Source of the DNA: Acidobacteriota bacterium
GTDB taxonomy: Bacteria; Acidobacteriota; Blastocatellia; Pyrinomonadales; Pyrinomonadaceae
Assembly (NCBI GenBank): GCA_016700075.1
Contig: CP065000.1
Coordinates: 2,108,001 to 2,172,000, forward strand
Direction of reading: 5' to 3'
DNA length: 64,000 bases
Below, piece by piece: positions 23,833 to 33,055 of the stretch. Numbering within the stretch: the stretch's first letter is position 1; the number at the start of each line of letters is the position of its first letter. The notes beneath the pieces are model-generated. The model worked only from the letters and a program-made list of their open reading frames with translations, had not been told where the DNA came from and searched no databases. The translations under genes and the position numbers were made by a program.

Positions 23833-24738
23833 TCAATTGGGGCGGACGCGCCGCACCTCGACGGAATTGCGAACATCTTCCGGCAGCGTGACCGTCGGCT
23901 CCTCTTCGCCGTTGCCGTTCAGTGACATTTCGACACGAATATCGGCAGCGGCGATGCGGTTCACGACGGAACGCGGACCGTAAAGAATGAACGAGACCGT
24001 TTTGCCTGCCACGCCCGGCATCGGCACTGTGACGGGCCGATCGACGCGGCGTTCGCCTATTTTGTAGACGACATCGACAAAGGTGTTAAGCACGGCGGCC
24101 TTCGGGTCGGACGCTGCAACCGGAACCTGCCGAACGGTATGGTCTTCGGTCTTGCCCGCGATGTTGATCTTTTCGGTTCGTACGTATTCGACCATGCGGA
24201 CTATGCTTTCAGGCCCGCGGACGCGGATACGCGGCGGCAGAGCCGTGGTGCTGTAAACCTCATAGCCCGCGGCCGGAGTTCCCGTTGTCTCTACGCGGAC
24301 CTCGACCTCGCGTTCCTCTACTTTTTCGATAGTTACGGCAATGCGGCTCGGAGCGATGTCCGTCAGTTTCACGCCCTGCGGCAGTTCCATATAAACGTTC
24401 TGGGGTGAGAGCGAGACGACGCGTTCACCTGATGCCGTATCGGAAAGGTCAACGGAAGCCACGAGTTCGCCGCGGTTCAATTGCTCGACCTTGCGTTTGT
24501 CGCCTGTGATCTCGACCTCGACCTCTTGCGGCGGTTCGTTCACCACCTGAGCATTACTGGCGACATTGAGATAGAGAGGAACGGTGATCCGGCGGGTCGT
24601 CGGAGTGCTGAGTCCGGTAACGCCGAGCCACAATGCTAGCGTGATGCCGAGCGCGGTCAGCTTCAGCGCCCAGTCCTCAAGAAAGACCTTGCGCAGGATG
24701 TGCTTGGCGAAAAGTTTTGTTTCCTTCCCTGATGACAT
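23833..24738 (-). CDS. cdaR: YbbR-domain protein CdaR, partner of the diadenylate cyclase
   Basis: CdaR proteins anchor to the membrane and modulate the diadenylate cyclase CdaA. A single N-terminal transmembrane helix (LKLTALGITLALWLGVTGL, about residues 22-40) is followed by YbbR-like beta domains in which the recurring strand pattern is clear: RITVPLYLN, EVEVEITGDKRKVEQL, PSRIAVTIEKVEEREVEV and SFILYGPRSVVNRI. Length 301. The ATG at 24738 is chosen because the longer frame begins in an intergenic repeat (reading MIHLCALCVLCGK, a translation of that repeat). The gene follows cdaA on the same strand, separated by a 135-bp hairpin element. Confidence 0.88.
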   Translation of the reverse strand: MSSGKETKLFAKHILRKVFLEDWALKLTALGITLALWLGVTGLSTPTTRRITVPLYLNVASNAQVVNEPPQEVEVEITGDKRKVEQLNRGELVASVDLSDTASGERVVSLSPQNVYMELPQGVKLTDIAPSRIAVTIEKVEEREVEVRVETTGTPAAGYEVYSTTALPPRIRVRGPESIVRMVEYVRTEKINIAGKTEDHTVRQVPVAASDPKAAVLNTFVDVVYKIGERRVDRPVTVPMPGVAGKTVSFILYGPRSVVNRIAAADIRVEMSLNGNGEEEPTVTLPEDVRNSVEVRRVRPN

Positions 24739-24751
24739 CAAAGACGTTTTA

Positions 24752-24864
24752 CCACAGAGGACACAGAGAGCACAGAGATGAATCAACGAACATTGAGTGG
24801 ATCGATCCTGCTTGTTCCAAGAGTACTAATTCACTATCCTCTGTGCTTTCTGCGTACTCTGTGG
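24752..24864. repeat. Inverted repeat of the CCACAGAGG type between cdaA and cdaR
   Basis: An arm at 24752-24777 begins CCACAGAGGACACAGAG and its complement at 24838-24864 ends ACTCTGTGG. The arms match over most of 26 bp. It lies inside a two-gene transcription unit, so the cdaA-cdaR message would contain a long hairpin. Confidence 0.75.
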
Positions 24865-24874
24865 TGCACAATTC

Positions 24875-25705
24875 CTAACTCGTTTCATTCTCGGCCTCTT
24901 TGATCGCGGCGGATTCGCGTTGAGCTTCGACCAACGGAATTTCCAGAGCCTCAAGCAGCAATTTGCGCAGTTTCGGTGCATCGATACTTCTGTGAACGAC
25001 GCCCGACTCAACGTACGTTATCAGCCCTGTTTCTTCCGAGACCACTATTGCAATTGCATCGGAGCCTTCAGTGATGCCGATAGCCGCTCGGTGGCGTGTG
25101 CCGAGCTCGCGTGAGATCTCGGGATTTTTGGTCAGCGGCAGAAATACCGATGCGGCGGCTATTCGTTCATTTTGTATGACGACCGCGCCGTCATGCAGCG
25201 GCGTTTCCGGGTGAAAGATCGAAACAAGTAGGTCGTAGCTGATGCGTGCGTCGAGTTGTACGCCGGAATCAACAAAATTTCGGAGGCCGACCTTGCGTTC
25301 GATGACGATCAACGCACCGGTCTTTTCCGAAGACAGTGTTGTGATGGCCAGCACGACCTCGTCATAGACGCTGCCGCCGAATTGTCCCCGCTGGCGGCGA
25401 AGTATCGGAAATCGAAAACGATTCGCGAAATAGATAAGTGCCTGGCGTATCTCCGATTGGAACAGAACGATGATCGCAATGCCGATGAAGCCGACCGCGT
25501 AGCGTAGAACGAACTCCAGCGTCGCAAGTTCCTGCGTGACCGATATCCAGTAGAGTATCGCCAGGATCATTATCCCGACCACGGTCGGAACCGCACGCGT
25601 CCCGCGGAGGAGTTTCAGCACTACATAGACAATGATAAAGACGAGTGCGATGTCAACGACATTGCGCAGCGTTGAAATTGCCGGAATGTAACCCGTGAGG
25701 TCCAT
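24875..25705 (-). CDS. cdaA: Membrane diadenylate cyclase CdaA
   Basis: CdaA makes the second messenger c-di-AMP from two ATP. Three N-terminal transmembrane helices (about residues 12-30, 38-56 and 62-80) precede the DAC domain. The catalytic DGA motif is seen in ETPLHDGAVVIQNERI, and the RHR motif in RELGTRHRAAIGITEGSDAI; SEETG follows as expected. Length 276 matches characterised CdaA proteins. The ATG at 25705 (MDLTGYIPAIS) is chosen because it begins the conserved part; the longer frame adds a polar stretch without family match. cdaR lies downstream and an MreB homologue upstream, on the same strand. In Bacillus, c-di-AMP governs potassium and wall homeostasis. Confidence 0.95.
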   Translation of the reverse strand: MDLTGYIPAISTLRNVVDIALVFIIVYVVLKLLRGTRAVPTVVGIMILAILYWISVTQELATLEFVLRYAVGFIGIAIIVLFQSEIRQALIYFANRFRFPILRRQRGQFGGSVYDEVVLAITTLSSEKTGALIVIERKVGLRNFVDSGVQLDARISYDLLVSIFHPETPLHDGAVVIQNERIAAASVFLPLTKNPEISRELGTRHRAAIGITEGSDAIAIVVSEETGLITYVESGVVHRSIDAPKLRKLLLEALEIPLVEAQRESAAIKEAENETS

Positions 25706-25824
25706 CGGAAACTCTATCTGATTCGACAGAATATCATATCTGAGGTGCTGAACAGGCAAGCGGGGCCGCTGCCGACGAAAAGTCATCGACACAAAAGAAC
25801 GGTGAATGCAGAAGCCTAAAGGTC

Positions 25825-26892
25825 CTAGACCTCAAAATGCGGTTCGGCATTTTGCAGGACGCGGAGTTCGCTCAATGAAACGCGGTCTAGGAGTTCGTGA
25901 TCCTCGAACATCTTCACGAGGCCGTTAACGGTCGCATATCGCGGTTCGTCCGCAATGGTCACAGGCAGGTTGATGTATGAACGGAGATATTTGTCGATGC
26001 CGTCGAGCAATGCTCCGCCGCCGGTCAGTATCACGCCGCGGTCATATATGTCAGCGGCGACCTCGGGACGGAGTTCGGTCAGCGAATCCTTGATGCGCTC
26101 GGCGATTCGGCGGACGATGCCCTCAACTATGGGATACACTTCGCCGGAAGTGATCTCGACCGCGGCGGGACTTCGTGTCTGCACGTCGCGGCCGCGCACC
26201 TCAACGGTCTTCGAAATATCGTCCGGCAAATAGGCGGAAGCGAACTTTGTTTTCAGCAGTTCTGTCGTCTCTTCACCGACCTGAATACCGCGATGCCGGC
26301 GCAGATGTGTGGCAATGCTTTCATTGATCGCATTGCTGCCGTGACGTTCGGAGGTTGAAAAAATGATGCTGCCTTTTGCGACGAAAGCGATATTCGTGGT
26401 CGCGGCACCGATATCAACGACGGCCGCCGCCCGCTTGTCCGACGGAAGCACTCCCGCACCGAACGCAGCCGCGAGGCCCTCTTCCATCAGAAAGATCTTG
26501 CCGATGCCGGCGTCGTCGGCAGCATTCATCAAAGCTCGCTGTTCTACATGTGTAACGTCCGAAACGATGCTCATCACCGCCTGCAGAGCGACGTTCTTTC
26601 CCCCGGTCTTTGCCTCGCGAACAAAATGGGTGAGCATCCGTTTAGTGCGGTCAAAATCGCCTACAACGCCGCCGATCATCGGTGCTATGACCGTGACGTC
26701 GCGGCCTTCGCGGCCTGCCATATCTGCCGCTTCGCGGCCGTATGCGACTATCTCGTCCGTATTTTCGTTGACAGCGACCAGCGAAGGCTCGTCGAGAACG
26801 ATGCCGCGGTCTTTCACCGCGATAATGGTGCTCGCGGTGCCGAGGTCGATCGCCATCGAGTCGGTAACGAAGTTCTTTAGATTCTTCAGCAT
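25825..26892 (-). CDS. MreB-family actin homologue
   Basis: MreB proteins form membrane-associated filaments that organise lateral wall synthesis. The nucleotide-binding signatures are SMAIDLGTASTIIAV (phosphate 1), VVDIGAATTNIAFV (phosphate 2) and GVILTGGGALLDGI (adenosine). APMIGGVVGDFDRTKRML and the E-x-V-Y-P-I-V-E-G region are also family features. Length 355 is slightly longer than usual, and no mreC or mreD adjoins, so it may be a second, divergent copy; the usual mre operon is not in this window. The ATG at 26892 is preferred over an upstream TTG. It shares direction with cdaA and the upstream cyclase gene. Confidence 0.9.
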   Translation of the reverse strand: MLKNLKNFVTDSMAIDLGTASTIIAVKDRGIVLDEPSLVAVNENTDEIVAYGREAADMAGREGRDVTVIAPMIGGVVGDFDRTKRMLTHFVREAKTGGKNVALQAVMSIVSDVTHVEQRALMNAADDAGIGKIFLMEEGLAAAFGAGVLPSDKRAAAVVDIGAATTNIAFVAKGSIIFSTSERHGSNAINESIATHLRRHRGIQVGEETTELLKTKFASAYLPDDISKTVEVRGRDVQTRSPAAVEITSGEVYPIVEGIVRRIAERIKDSLTELRPEVAADIYDRGVILTGGGALLDGIDKYLRSYINLPVTIADEPRYATVNGLVKMFEDHELLDRVSLSELRVLQNAEPHFEV

Positions 26893-26961
26893 ACGAGGCC
26901 TGTTCAACGTCGGAGGTTTCGCTAAATTATACGACTAATCACGGCCCAGCGACAACATGTT

Positions 26962-28659
26962 TCACGCGTTCCAGACGACCTCGAAAACATCGACGGGCTG
27001 CTGCCGGTTCTTGACCGCAAGCGGGTCCCGCCTGACAAGTGGAAAGATGTCGCCGGCCGCCGCAGCCGTTGCATCGCTGATGAGGATCTGGCCGCCTGTG
27101 GTGTTGGATTCGAGGCGTGCAGAGAGGTTAACAGTGTCGCCGATCGCGGTGTATTCGGAACGAAGTTCGGAGCCGATATAGCCGACAGTTGCGACGCCTG
27201 TATGCAGCCCGACGCCGATGGCTATCTCGGCAAAACCGTCGGCCTTTAATTGGGGATTGAGTTCGGCGACCTTTCGCTGCATCTCTACGGCGGCCTTGAC
27301 GGCGTTTCGTGCGTCGTTCGGAGAAGCGGTCGGCGCACCGAACAACGCCATTATGCCGTCGCCGATGTATTTGTCCAGCGTGCCGCCATTGCCAAAAATT
27401 ATCTCGGAAATAACTGAAAAATAACGATTTAGCAGTGCGACGATCTTTTCAGGCTGCTCCGTTTCCGACAGCGAGGTAAATCCGCGAATGTCCGCAAACA
27501 GAACCGTGATGGTCTGATTGACGCCGCCGAGCCGGAACGAATCGGGGTCTTCGAGGAGCTGTTTCACAACATATTCGGGCATGAAGCGGCTGTAATTTGC
27601 CCGGGCGACCTCCTCGCGGGCGAGCCGCTCATGAGCCTTTACGGTCTCGACCGTTACGGCGGCCTGTGCGGCGACCGCACTGATCAGGGCGAGGTGTTCC
27701 TCGGTAAAAGCCGCGAAAGGATCGAGCCGATCGGCGTAGATGACGCCGTGAACGCCGGATTGCGTGATAAGAGGTGCGCAGATGGTCGACCGCACGCCCT
27801 GCGACACGATCGACGCCGCACCCTGCAGGGATTCGTCGGCGGATACGTCCTGCGAGAGCAATGCGACGCGGGCGTTGATCACCTTTTCGGTGATGGTTCG
27901 GCTGACGCCGAGTTTCGCGGTCAGAACTGACGACGTAGCGTCACGCATCTTTGCGGCGACCTGATGCAGTGAATGTCCCTCGCCGTCTGCGGTGTCATCT
28001 ATCAGCAACGCAACGACGCGGTCGGCAGGCGTGCCGCGAAAAATGAGGTCAGTAGCTTTTTCAAAAACCTTTTCGATGTCAAAAACGGTGCCGAGCGTCT
28101 TGCTCATTTCGTAGAGCAGTTCGAGGACCTTTGCCTTGCGCCGCAGCGTTTTTATCTCGCCGGGCGTGACGAGCGCCGATTCAAGAGAGACATTCGTAGC
28201 CCCAAGGATCTCATTTACAGAGATCTGCATCTGCGTGTGGCCGAGCGGTGCGTCCTCAAAATTCACCGTCTTCTTATTTAGTGGTCCGGTCTCCGCCGCC
28301 GGCTTTAGCGTTTCGATGGAACGCAGCGTTACCGGTTTTTCCGCGATCGCCTCAAATTTCAGCGTGCTCTGGCCGATGGTGATCGAATCGCCGTCCTGCA
28401 GGATGCGTTCGAGCTGCATCTCGCCGTTGACAAAGATGTGATTGACGCTGCGGATGATCGCTCCGCCCTCGAGGAATCCGTCGATCAGCTTGAACGCCGT
28501 GCCTTCGGGTGCGATGAATGCATGCTTGCGCGAGACGCGGCGGTCATTGAGCACGACATCGTTCCCGCGCATGCGGCCGATAGTGCAGCCGGCGTCCGGC
28601 AGCAGTTCGTGCGTCCACGATGCGCCCGATGCGTCCGTAATGTGAAGTTTTCCTCTCAA
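26962..28659 (-). CDS. FHA-GAF-class III adenylate/guanylate cyclase
   Basis: This 565-residue signalling enzyme has three domains. Residues 1-100 form a phosphothreonine-binding FHA domain (CTIGRMRGNDVVLND, RRVSRKHAFI). Residues about 170-345 form a GAF sensor (LLYEMSKTLGTVFDIEKVFE, APLITQSGVHGVIYADRL). Residues about 375-560 form a class III cyclase catalytic domain with both metal-binding Asp residues (VLFADIRGFTSLSE and DKYIGDGIMALFG) and SEYTAIGDTVNLSARLE. It probably makes cAMP. No membrane segment is seen. The start is a TTG at 28659 without a clear ribosome-binding site. It sits directly upstream of the MreB and CdaA genes, so cyclic nucleotide and c-di-AMP signalling genes are clustered. 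Confidence 0.92.
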   Translation of the reverse strand: MRGKLHITDASGASWTHELLPDAGCTIGRMRGNDVVLNDRRVSRKHAFIAPEGTAFKLIDGFLEGGAIIRSVNHIFVNGEMQLERILQDGDSITIGQSTLKFEAIAEKPVTLRSIETLKPAAETGPLNKKTVNFEDAPLGHTQMQISVNEILGATNVSLESALVTPGEIKTLRRKAKVLELLYEMSKTLGTVFDIEKVFEKATDLIFRGTPADRVVALLIDDTADGEGHSLHQVAAKMRDATSSVLTAKLGVSRTITEKVINARVALLSQDVSADESLQGAASIVSQGVRSTICAPLITQSGVHGVIYADRLDPFAAFTEEHLALISAVAAQAAVTVETVKAHERLAREEVARANYSRFMPEYVVKQLLEDPDSFRLGGVNQTITVLFADIRGFTSLSETEQPEKIVALLNRYFSVISEIIFGNGGTLDKYIGDGIMALFGAPTASPNDARNAVKAAVEMQRKVAELNPQLKADGFAEIAIGVGLHTGVATVGYIGSELRSEYTAIGDTVNLSARLESNTTGGQILISDATAAAAGDIFPLVRRDPLAVKNRQQPVDVFEVVWNA

Positions 28660-28723
28660 GGCAATCGTAATTGTAATGGGTTACGATGAAATGGTAAATT
28701 GACGGTTTTCATTGAAGCTGCAA

Positions 28724-29869
28724 ATGACGATCTATTTTGACAACAATGCATCGACGCATGTCGCCCCGGAAGCGGTCGAGGCTATGATGCCGTTTCTCGA
28801 CGGCAGCTATGGTAATCCTTCATCGGCTCACAGCCTGGGCCGCGAAGCGAAAAGCGCCGTCGAGGAAGCACGGGCGTCGCTTGCCGAGCTGCTTGGCGCC
28901 GAGAACGCGGACGAAGTTGTGTTTACGTCCGGCGGCACCGAGGGCAATAATTGGGCGATATTCGGTGCAGTAGAACTCACCGGAAAGAAGAACATCATAA
29001 CGACTCGCGTCGAACACGACGCTGTCCTGAAAACTTGCAAACGCATGGCGGCTCGCGGCTGCGAACTGTCGTTGATCGGCGTCGCTGAGGACGGCACGCT
29101 CGACCTCGGCGGACTGCGGGACGCGATAAACGAAAACACTGCGCTCGTTTCGGTAATGCTGGCGAATAACGAGACCGGCGTCATTCACCCGATCGCCGAG
29201 ATAGCTGAGATCGTTAAAGAACGTTCGGAAGCACTGTTTCATGTTGACGCAGTTTCCGCGGCGGGGAAGGTTCCGCTTGATGCGGCAAAAACGGGCGTGG
29301 ACCTGATGACGGTTTCGGGACATAAGTTTTACGCACCGAAAGGCATCGGTGCTATGTATATACGCCGCGGCGTCGCTCTGCCGCCGTTCATCACAGGTGC
29401 TGGACAGGAACACGGACGGCGTGCAGGAACTGAGGCCGTTCATCAGATCGCGGCCCTCGGTGCGGCGGCGGGGCTAGTGTCTGATCTTACAAGAATGGAA
29501 GAGGTTTGCGAGCTTCGCGACAGTTTGGAGAACGGATTACTCGAAGCTGTTCCGAATACACGCGTGAACGGCTCACGCGATGCAGGCCGTCGGCTGCCGA
29601 ATACGTCGAGCATCTCTTTCGAGAACGCAAACGGCGAGATGCTGATGAACCTGCTCGACAAAGAAGGCATATGTGTTTCGACCGGTTCGGCGTGCCATTC
29701 AAAGGGCGGCGGTTCTGCGGTTCTCGAAGCGATGAACGTGCCGTTTTCCTACGCGATGGGATCACTTCGCCTTTCGCTCGGCCGCTACAACACCGCAGAA
29801 GAGGTCGATTCCGCCCTCAAGATAATTCCGGAAGTCGTTAGAAAAGTGCGTGCCTTTGCAGGCAAATGA
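28724..29869 (+). CDS. Cysteine desulfurase (IscS/NifS family)
   Basis: This PLP enzyme removes sulfur from cysteine for Fe-S clusters and tRNA thiolation. The N-terminus IYFDNNASTHVAPEAVEAM is typical, with TSGGTEGNNWAI binding PLP phosphate, HDAVLKTC, and the PLP lysine Lys201 in VSGHKFYAPKGIGA. The catalytic Cys324 lies in STGSACHSKGGG, a loop resembling the NifS/IscS class. Length 381. ATG 28724 is chosen over a TTG four codons upstream. It stands alone between two minus-strand genes and could serve the MnmA and TtcA encoded upstream, though TtcA and MnmA partners were not tested. No iscU or sufE adjoins. Confidence 0.93.
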   Translation: MTIYFDNNASTHVAPEAVEAMMPFLDGSYGNPSSAHSLGREAKSAVEEARASLAELLGAENADEVVFTSGGTEGNNWAIFGAVELTGKKNIITTRVEHDAVLKTCKRMAARGCELSLIGVAEDGTLDLGGLRDAINENTALVSVMLANNETGVIHPIAEIAEIVKERSEALFHVDAVSAAGKVPLDAAKTGVDLMTVSGHKFYAPKGIGAMYIRRGVALPPFITGAGQEHGRRAGTEAVHQIAALGAAAGLVSDLTRMEEVCELRDSLENGLLEAVPNTRVNGSRDAGRRLPNTSSISFENANGEMLMNLLDKEGICVSTGSACHSKGGGSAVLEAMNVPFSYAMGSLRLSLGRYNTAEEVDSALKIIPEVVRKVRAFAGK

Positions 29870-29871
29870 AC

Positions 29872-32800
29872 CTACGCCGCCTTGGTGATGCCGTAGCGTG
29901 TGAGCTTGAGGTACAGGCCGCGGCGTGTGAGGCCGAGTTCGCCGGCGACGCGCGAGATGTTCCAGTTGTGACGAGCGAGAGACGCGCGGATAAGCTGCAT
30001 TTCCAGGTCAGAGACGGCATCTTCCAGCGTGCCGCCGGCCGAGATATTTGCGAAGGGCGAGAAAGTGCCTTCATACGATGCGATCGGTTCGTGCGCCGAT
30101 TCGCCGCCGAATGTCTGCAGCGGCTTGCCCGTTGGCTTTAGTTCGGGCGAGATGTGCGCCGGCGTGATGACCTCGCCGTCTTCGGCACGTGCGACAAAAC
30201 GCTGCACTTCGTTCTGCAGTTGCCGGACGTTGCCCTCCCAATTGCACACCATCAGCATATCTATTGCCTGCGGCGTGACGGTGATGTCGTGTTTTCCGAA
30301 ACGGTCGGAATAGTGATTGACGTAATAATTTACAATCGGCGGTATCTCGGCTCGGCGTTCACGCAGCGGCGGCACCCGCAGGCGAATGACGTTCAGTCGA
30401 TAGAAAAGGTCCTCGCGAAATGTGCCGTCTGCGACCTTCTCTTCTAGCGGCATGTTCGTCGCGGCGATGATGCGGACGTCCACCTTGATAGGCGATTTCT
30501 CACCCAGCGGCTGTATCTCGCCTTCCTGCAGAAAACGCAGCAGTTTCGGCTGTATGTCGAGCGGCAGATCGCCGACCTCGTCAAGGAATAGCGTGCCGCC
30601 GTCAGCCGAGCGTATAAGTCCCGGCGAATCCTGCACTGCGCCGGTGAATGAGCCTTTGCGGTAACCGAACAGTGTCGCTTCGGCCATTTCTTTCTGTACG
30701 AGTGTGCAGTTGAATGGTATGAACGCCTCGTCCTTGCGGTTCGACAGTTTGTGTATCGCACGCGAAACCAGCTCTTTACCGGTGCCGGATTCGCCCGTTA
30801 CCAGCACTGTCACGTCGGACGAGCGAATCTTGTAGACCTCTTCAACGAGAGCCGTCATCGCCGGCGAAGAGTGAATGAAGCCCGGCATTAGGCTGTTCGA
30901 TGTGTACGGGCTGACCTCTGCACCTGCGGCCGAGCGGCGGCTGCCATCGCGAAGTGCGATCACGTCCATCCCTAGTTCGACCACGCGCAGCAGCGGATCG
31001 AGCGAAGTGCCGTCGGCCAATTCTGCCCCGGCCCGCGGAGACAATATCAAAACTGCCGGCGGCGAAGACGTGCCGCGCAGCCGCATGATCGAAACATTTT
31101 TAGAGCGTTCGAATGCCCGATCGTCATCAGGCCCGGCCGCGTTCAGTTTGTTTACCAGTTCATTGCTCTCTACGGGTGACAGTCCATGTGTGATGAATGG
31201 ATAAAGCCGCTTTTGGTCATTTTCCTGAGCTATGATGATCTTTTTCGCGTTGCTGTCCTGCTGCAGCACGGCGACAAGCTCGCGGAAAAGCAGCTCGCGT
31301 GAGGCGGTCGCTTCGGCAAGCCGTACGGTCAAAAGCTGGGAAACGACTGAATTCGCACGGCCTTCGCGGCGCGGCGTTTCGGCGGTTTCGGCGATCTCGG
31401 TCAGGCGCTTTTCCGACGCGGTAACGAACTCTTTGATGCCCAGCTTCTTGAAGATACCGATCGCGGATTCCAAATGGCGGCGTGCACGGACATAGTTGCG
31501 CCCATCGATGCTTGAACCAAGAAGCGAATGCATCATGCCTGTGTGATATAGGTCTTGGACAGTTTCGAAAATCGTCAGCCCTCGGCTGAAATGATGGATC
31601 GCGAGCTCCAGGTCGTTCTGTTCCGCGGCCAGCATGCCGCGAATTCGCTGAATGTTGCCAAGGACAAAGAAATCAGCATCGGGAGCGTTGTCTTCGACCG
31701 AGCGCAAGGCATCCGCACAGGCTTCCCTGTCGCCCGAAAGCAAATGAGCCTCGGCAAGCACGAGCCACGCCATGTTTCCATAGTGTTTGTCGCCGACATC
31801 GGCCGACAACGATATCGCCTCGTTTGCCGTTTTGATGGCTTTGTCGAGTTTGTCCTGAGCTAGATAAAGCCGGGCGAGGTTTCGCAGTGACTGCAGCCGG
31901 TACCATTGATGCTTGTGTTCTTCGGCAAGCTCGACGGCTTTATTCAAGTTCTTTTCCGCGGTCTTCAGCTCGCCGCGAAGTATATTAAGTTCACCCAGGG
32001 AATCATAGATGCCTGCAACGTGAGCCGAACCTTCCTTTTCAGCCAGCTCGAGAGCACGCACGATCATTTGTTCAGATCTTTCAAAATCTCCGATCAGATA
32101 CAGGTTGATCCCCAGATTGTTGTAGGCTATGACGCTGTTGAGCGCATGTTCGGTGCGGTCAAAAAACTCGATCGAGCGTTCGAGGCAGGCGACACCGTCC
32201 TTCGGCCGGCGTAGGAACCAATATGCGCCGGACATATCGGTGTAAAGTTTTCCAAGCATGAACGGAGCTGAGTTGTTGCCGATGATGTCGATACCGAGTT
32301 GGAAATTTTCAACCGCTTTTTCGCTGTTGCCTTCCTGATGGTGGCTGTTAGCTATCTCCCGATATGCCTCAGCCATACCGAGCCAGTTGCCGTCGGCACG
32401 GAAATGATCCAGCGCCCGTTCCGCATGGTCACGGCAGATCGGGAATTCGTTCAGCTTGCGGTAAACGCGTGCCAGTGCGATGTCGATGGTACCGAGCAGA
32501 TGCTTCAGTTCAGGTTCCTCGGATCGGTGGCGGGCGTCTTTGAGGAGCGTCGCTGCTTTCGGCTGATCGCCGGTGTTGTTGTAGGCGATAGCAAGCTGTA
32601 CAGTTACCTTTATCTGCGTTTCCAGAGCCAGTTCACTGAGCTTTTCAGCGGCGTCGTATGGAAGGATAGTTTCGAGCGATTGCTTGTAGCGCCCTGTTGT
32701 TTCTAACGTAAAGCTCAGCAGCCGGTGCAGATTCGCAAGGTCGTCCGGCGTGTGTCCGCCGCGTTCGAGTGCGTCGCGGAGCATCTTTTCCGCGGCGCCC

Positions 32801-32919
32801 GAAAGCCCTTCGCGGAGCTTTTGCCCAACGTTGCGAAACAGAGCGTCCATGTTTGCGGCTGGGAACGCAGCCGCACCTTTCGCAGATGCCGAGCGGCCCT
32901 TTGCCTTGCTGATTGGCAT
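29872..32919 (-). CDS. TPR-containing sigma-54-dependent transcriptional activator
   Basis: This 1015-residue regulator combines an N-terminal array of tetratricopeptide-like repeats (about residues 30-470, e.g. AIAYNNTGDQPKAATLL and LGINLYLIGDFERSEQMIV), a GAF-like middle region, a sigma-54 AAA+ domain and a Fis-type HTH. The Walker A motif is GESGTGKELVSRAIH, the sigma-54 contact loop reads GSFTGA rather than GAFTGA, and Walker B is GGTLFLDEVGDL. The C-terminal helix-turn-helix is NISRVAGELGLTRRGLYLKL. It probably binds enhancers and opens sigma-54 promoters in response to a protein or ligand sensed by the repeats. The target genes are not evident nearby. The stop is two bases from the convergent desulfurase stop. 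Confidence 0.92.
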   Translation of the reverse strand: MPISKAKGRSASAKGAAAFPAANMDALFRNVGQKLREGLSGAAEKMLRDALERGGHTPDDLANLHRLLSFTLETTGRYKQSLETILPYDAAEKLSELALETQIKVTVQLAIAYNNTGDQPKAATLLKDARHRSEEPELKHLLGTIDIALARVYRKLNEFPICRDHAERALDHFRADGNWLGMAEAYREIANSHHQEGNSEKAVENFQLGIDIIGNNSAPFMLGKLYTDMSGAYWFLRRPKDGVACLERSIEFFDRTEHALNSVIAYNNLGINLYLIGDFERSEQMIVRALELAEKEGSAHVAGIYDSLGELNILRGELKTAEKNLNKAVELAEEHKHQWYRLQSLRNLARLYLAQDKLDKAIKTANEAISLSADVGDKHYGNMAWLVLAEAHLLSGDREACADALRSVEDNAPDADFFVLGNIQRIRGMLAAEQNDLELAIHHFSRGLTIFETVQDLYHTGMMHSLLGSSIDGRNYVRARRHLESAIGIFKKLGIKEFVTASEKRLTEIAETAETPRREGRANSVVSQLLTVRLAEATASRELLFRELVAVLQQDSNAKKIIIAQENDQKRLYPFITHGLSPVESNELVNKLNAAGPDDDRAFERSKNVSIMRLRGTSSPPAVLILSPRAGAELADGTSLDPLLRVVELGMDVIALRDGSRRSAAGAEVSPYTSNSLMPGFIHSSPAMTALVEEVYKIRSSDVTVLVTGESGTGKELVSRAIHKLSNRKDEAFIPFNCTLVQKEMAEATLFGYRKGSFTGAVQDSPGLIRSADGGTLFLDEVGDLPLDIQPKLLRFLQEGEIQPLGEKSPIKVDVRIIAATNMPLEEKVADGTFREDLFYRLNVIRLRVPPLRERRAEIPPIVNYYVNHYSDRFGKHDITVTPQAIDMLMVCNWEGNVRQLQNEVQRFVARAEDGEVITPAHISPELKPTGKPLQTFGGESAHEPIASYEGTFSPFANISAGGTLEDAVSDLEMQLIRASLARHNWNISRVAGELGLTRRGLYLKLTRYGITKAA

Positions 32920-33042
32920 TACAACTGCACCAGAAAACGTGCAATTCGCTGAAAAATTCAGTTTTCAGCCGGTCAAGATCGATAAAATTGAATACTAAGT
33001 AAACAGCGCAGTTGAAATGTAGCAAATCACGCCCGCGAAGTC

Positions 33043-33048
33043 TATAAT
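33043..33048 (+). promoter_or_regulatory. TATAAT -10 box immediately upstream of clpS
   Basis: A consensus TATAAT lies seven bases before the clpS GTG at 33056. A transcript from it would begin at the start codon, suggesting leaderless translation. The -35 region is poor (TAGCAA at 17-bp spacing). Confidence 0.35.
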
Positions 33049-33055
33049 TTTTTTC

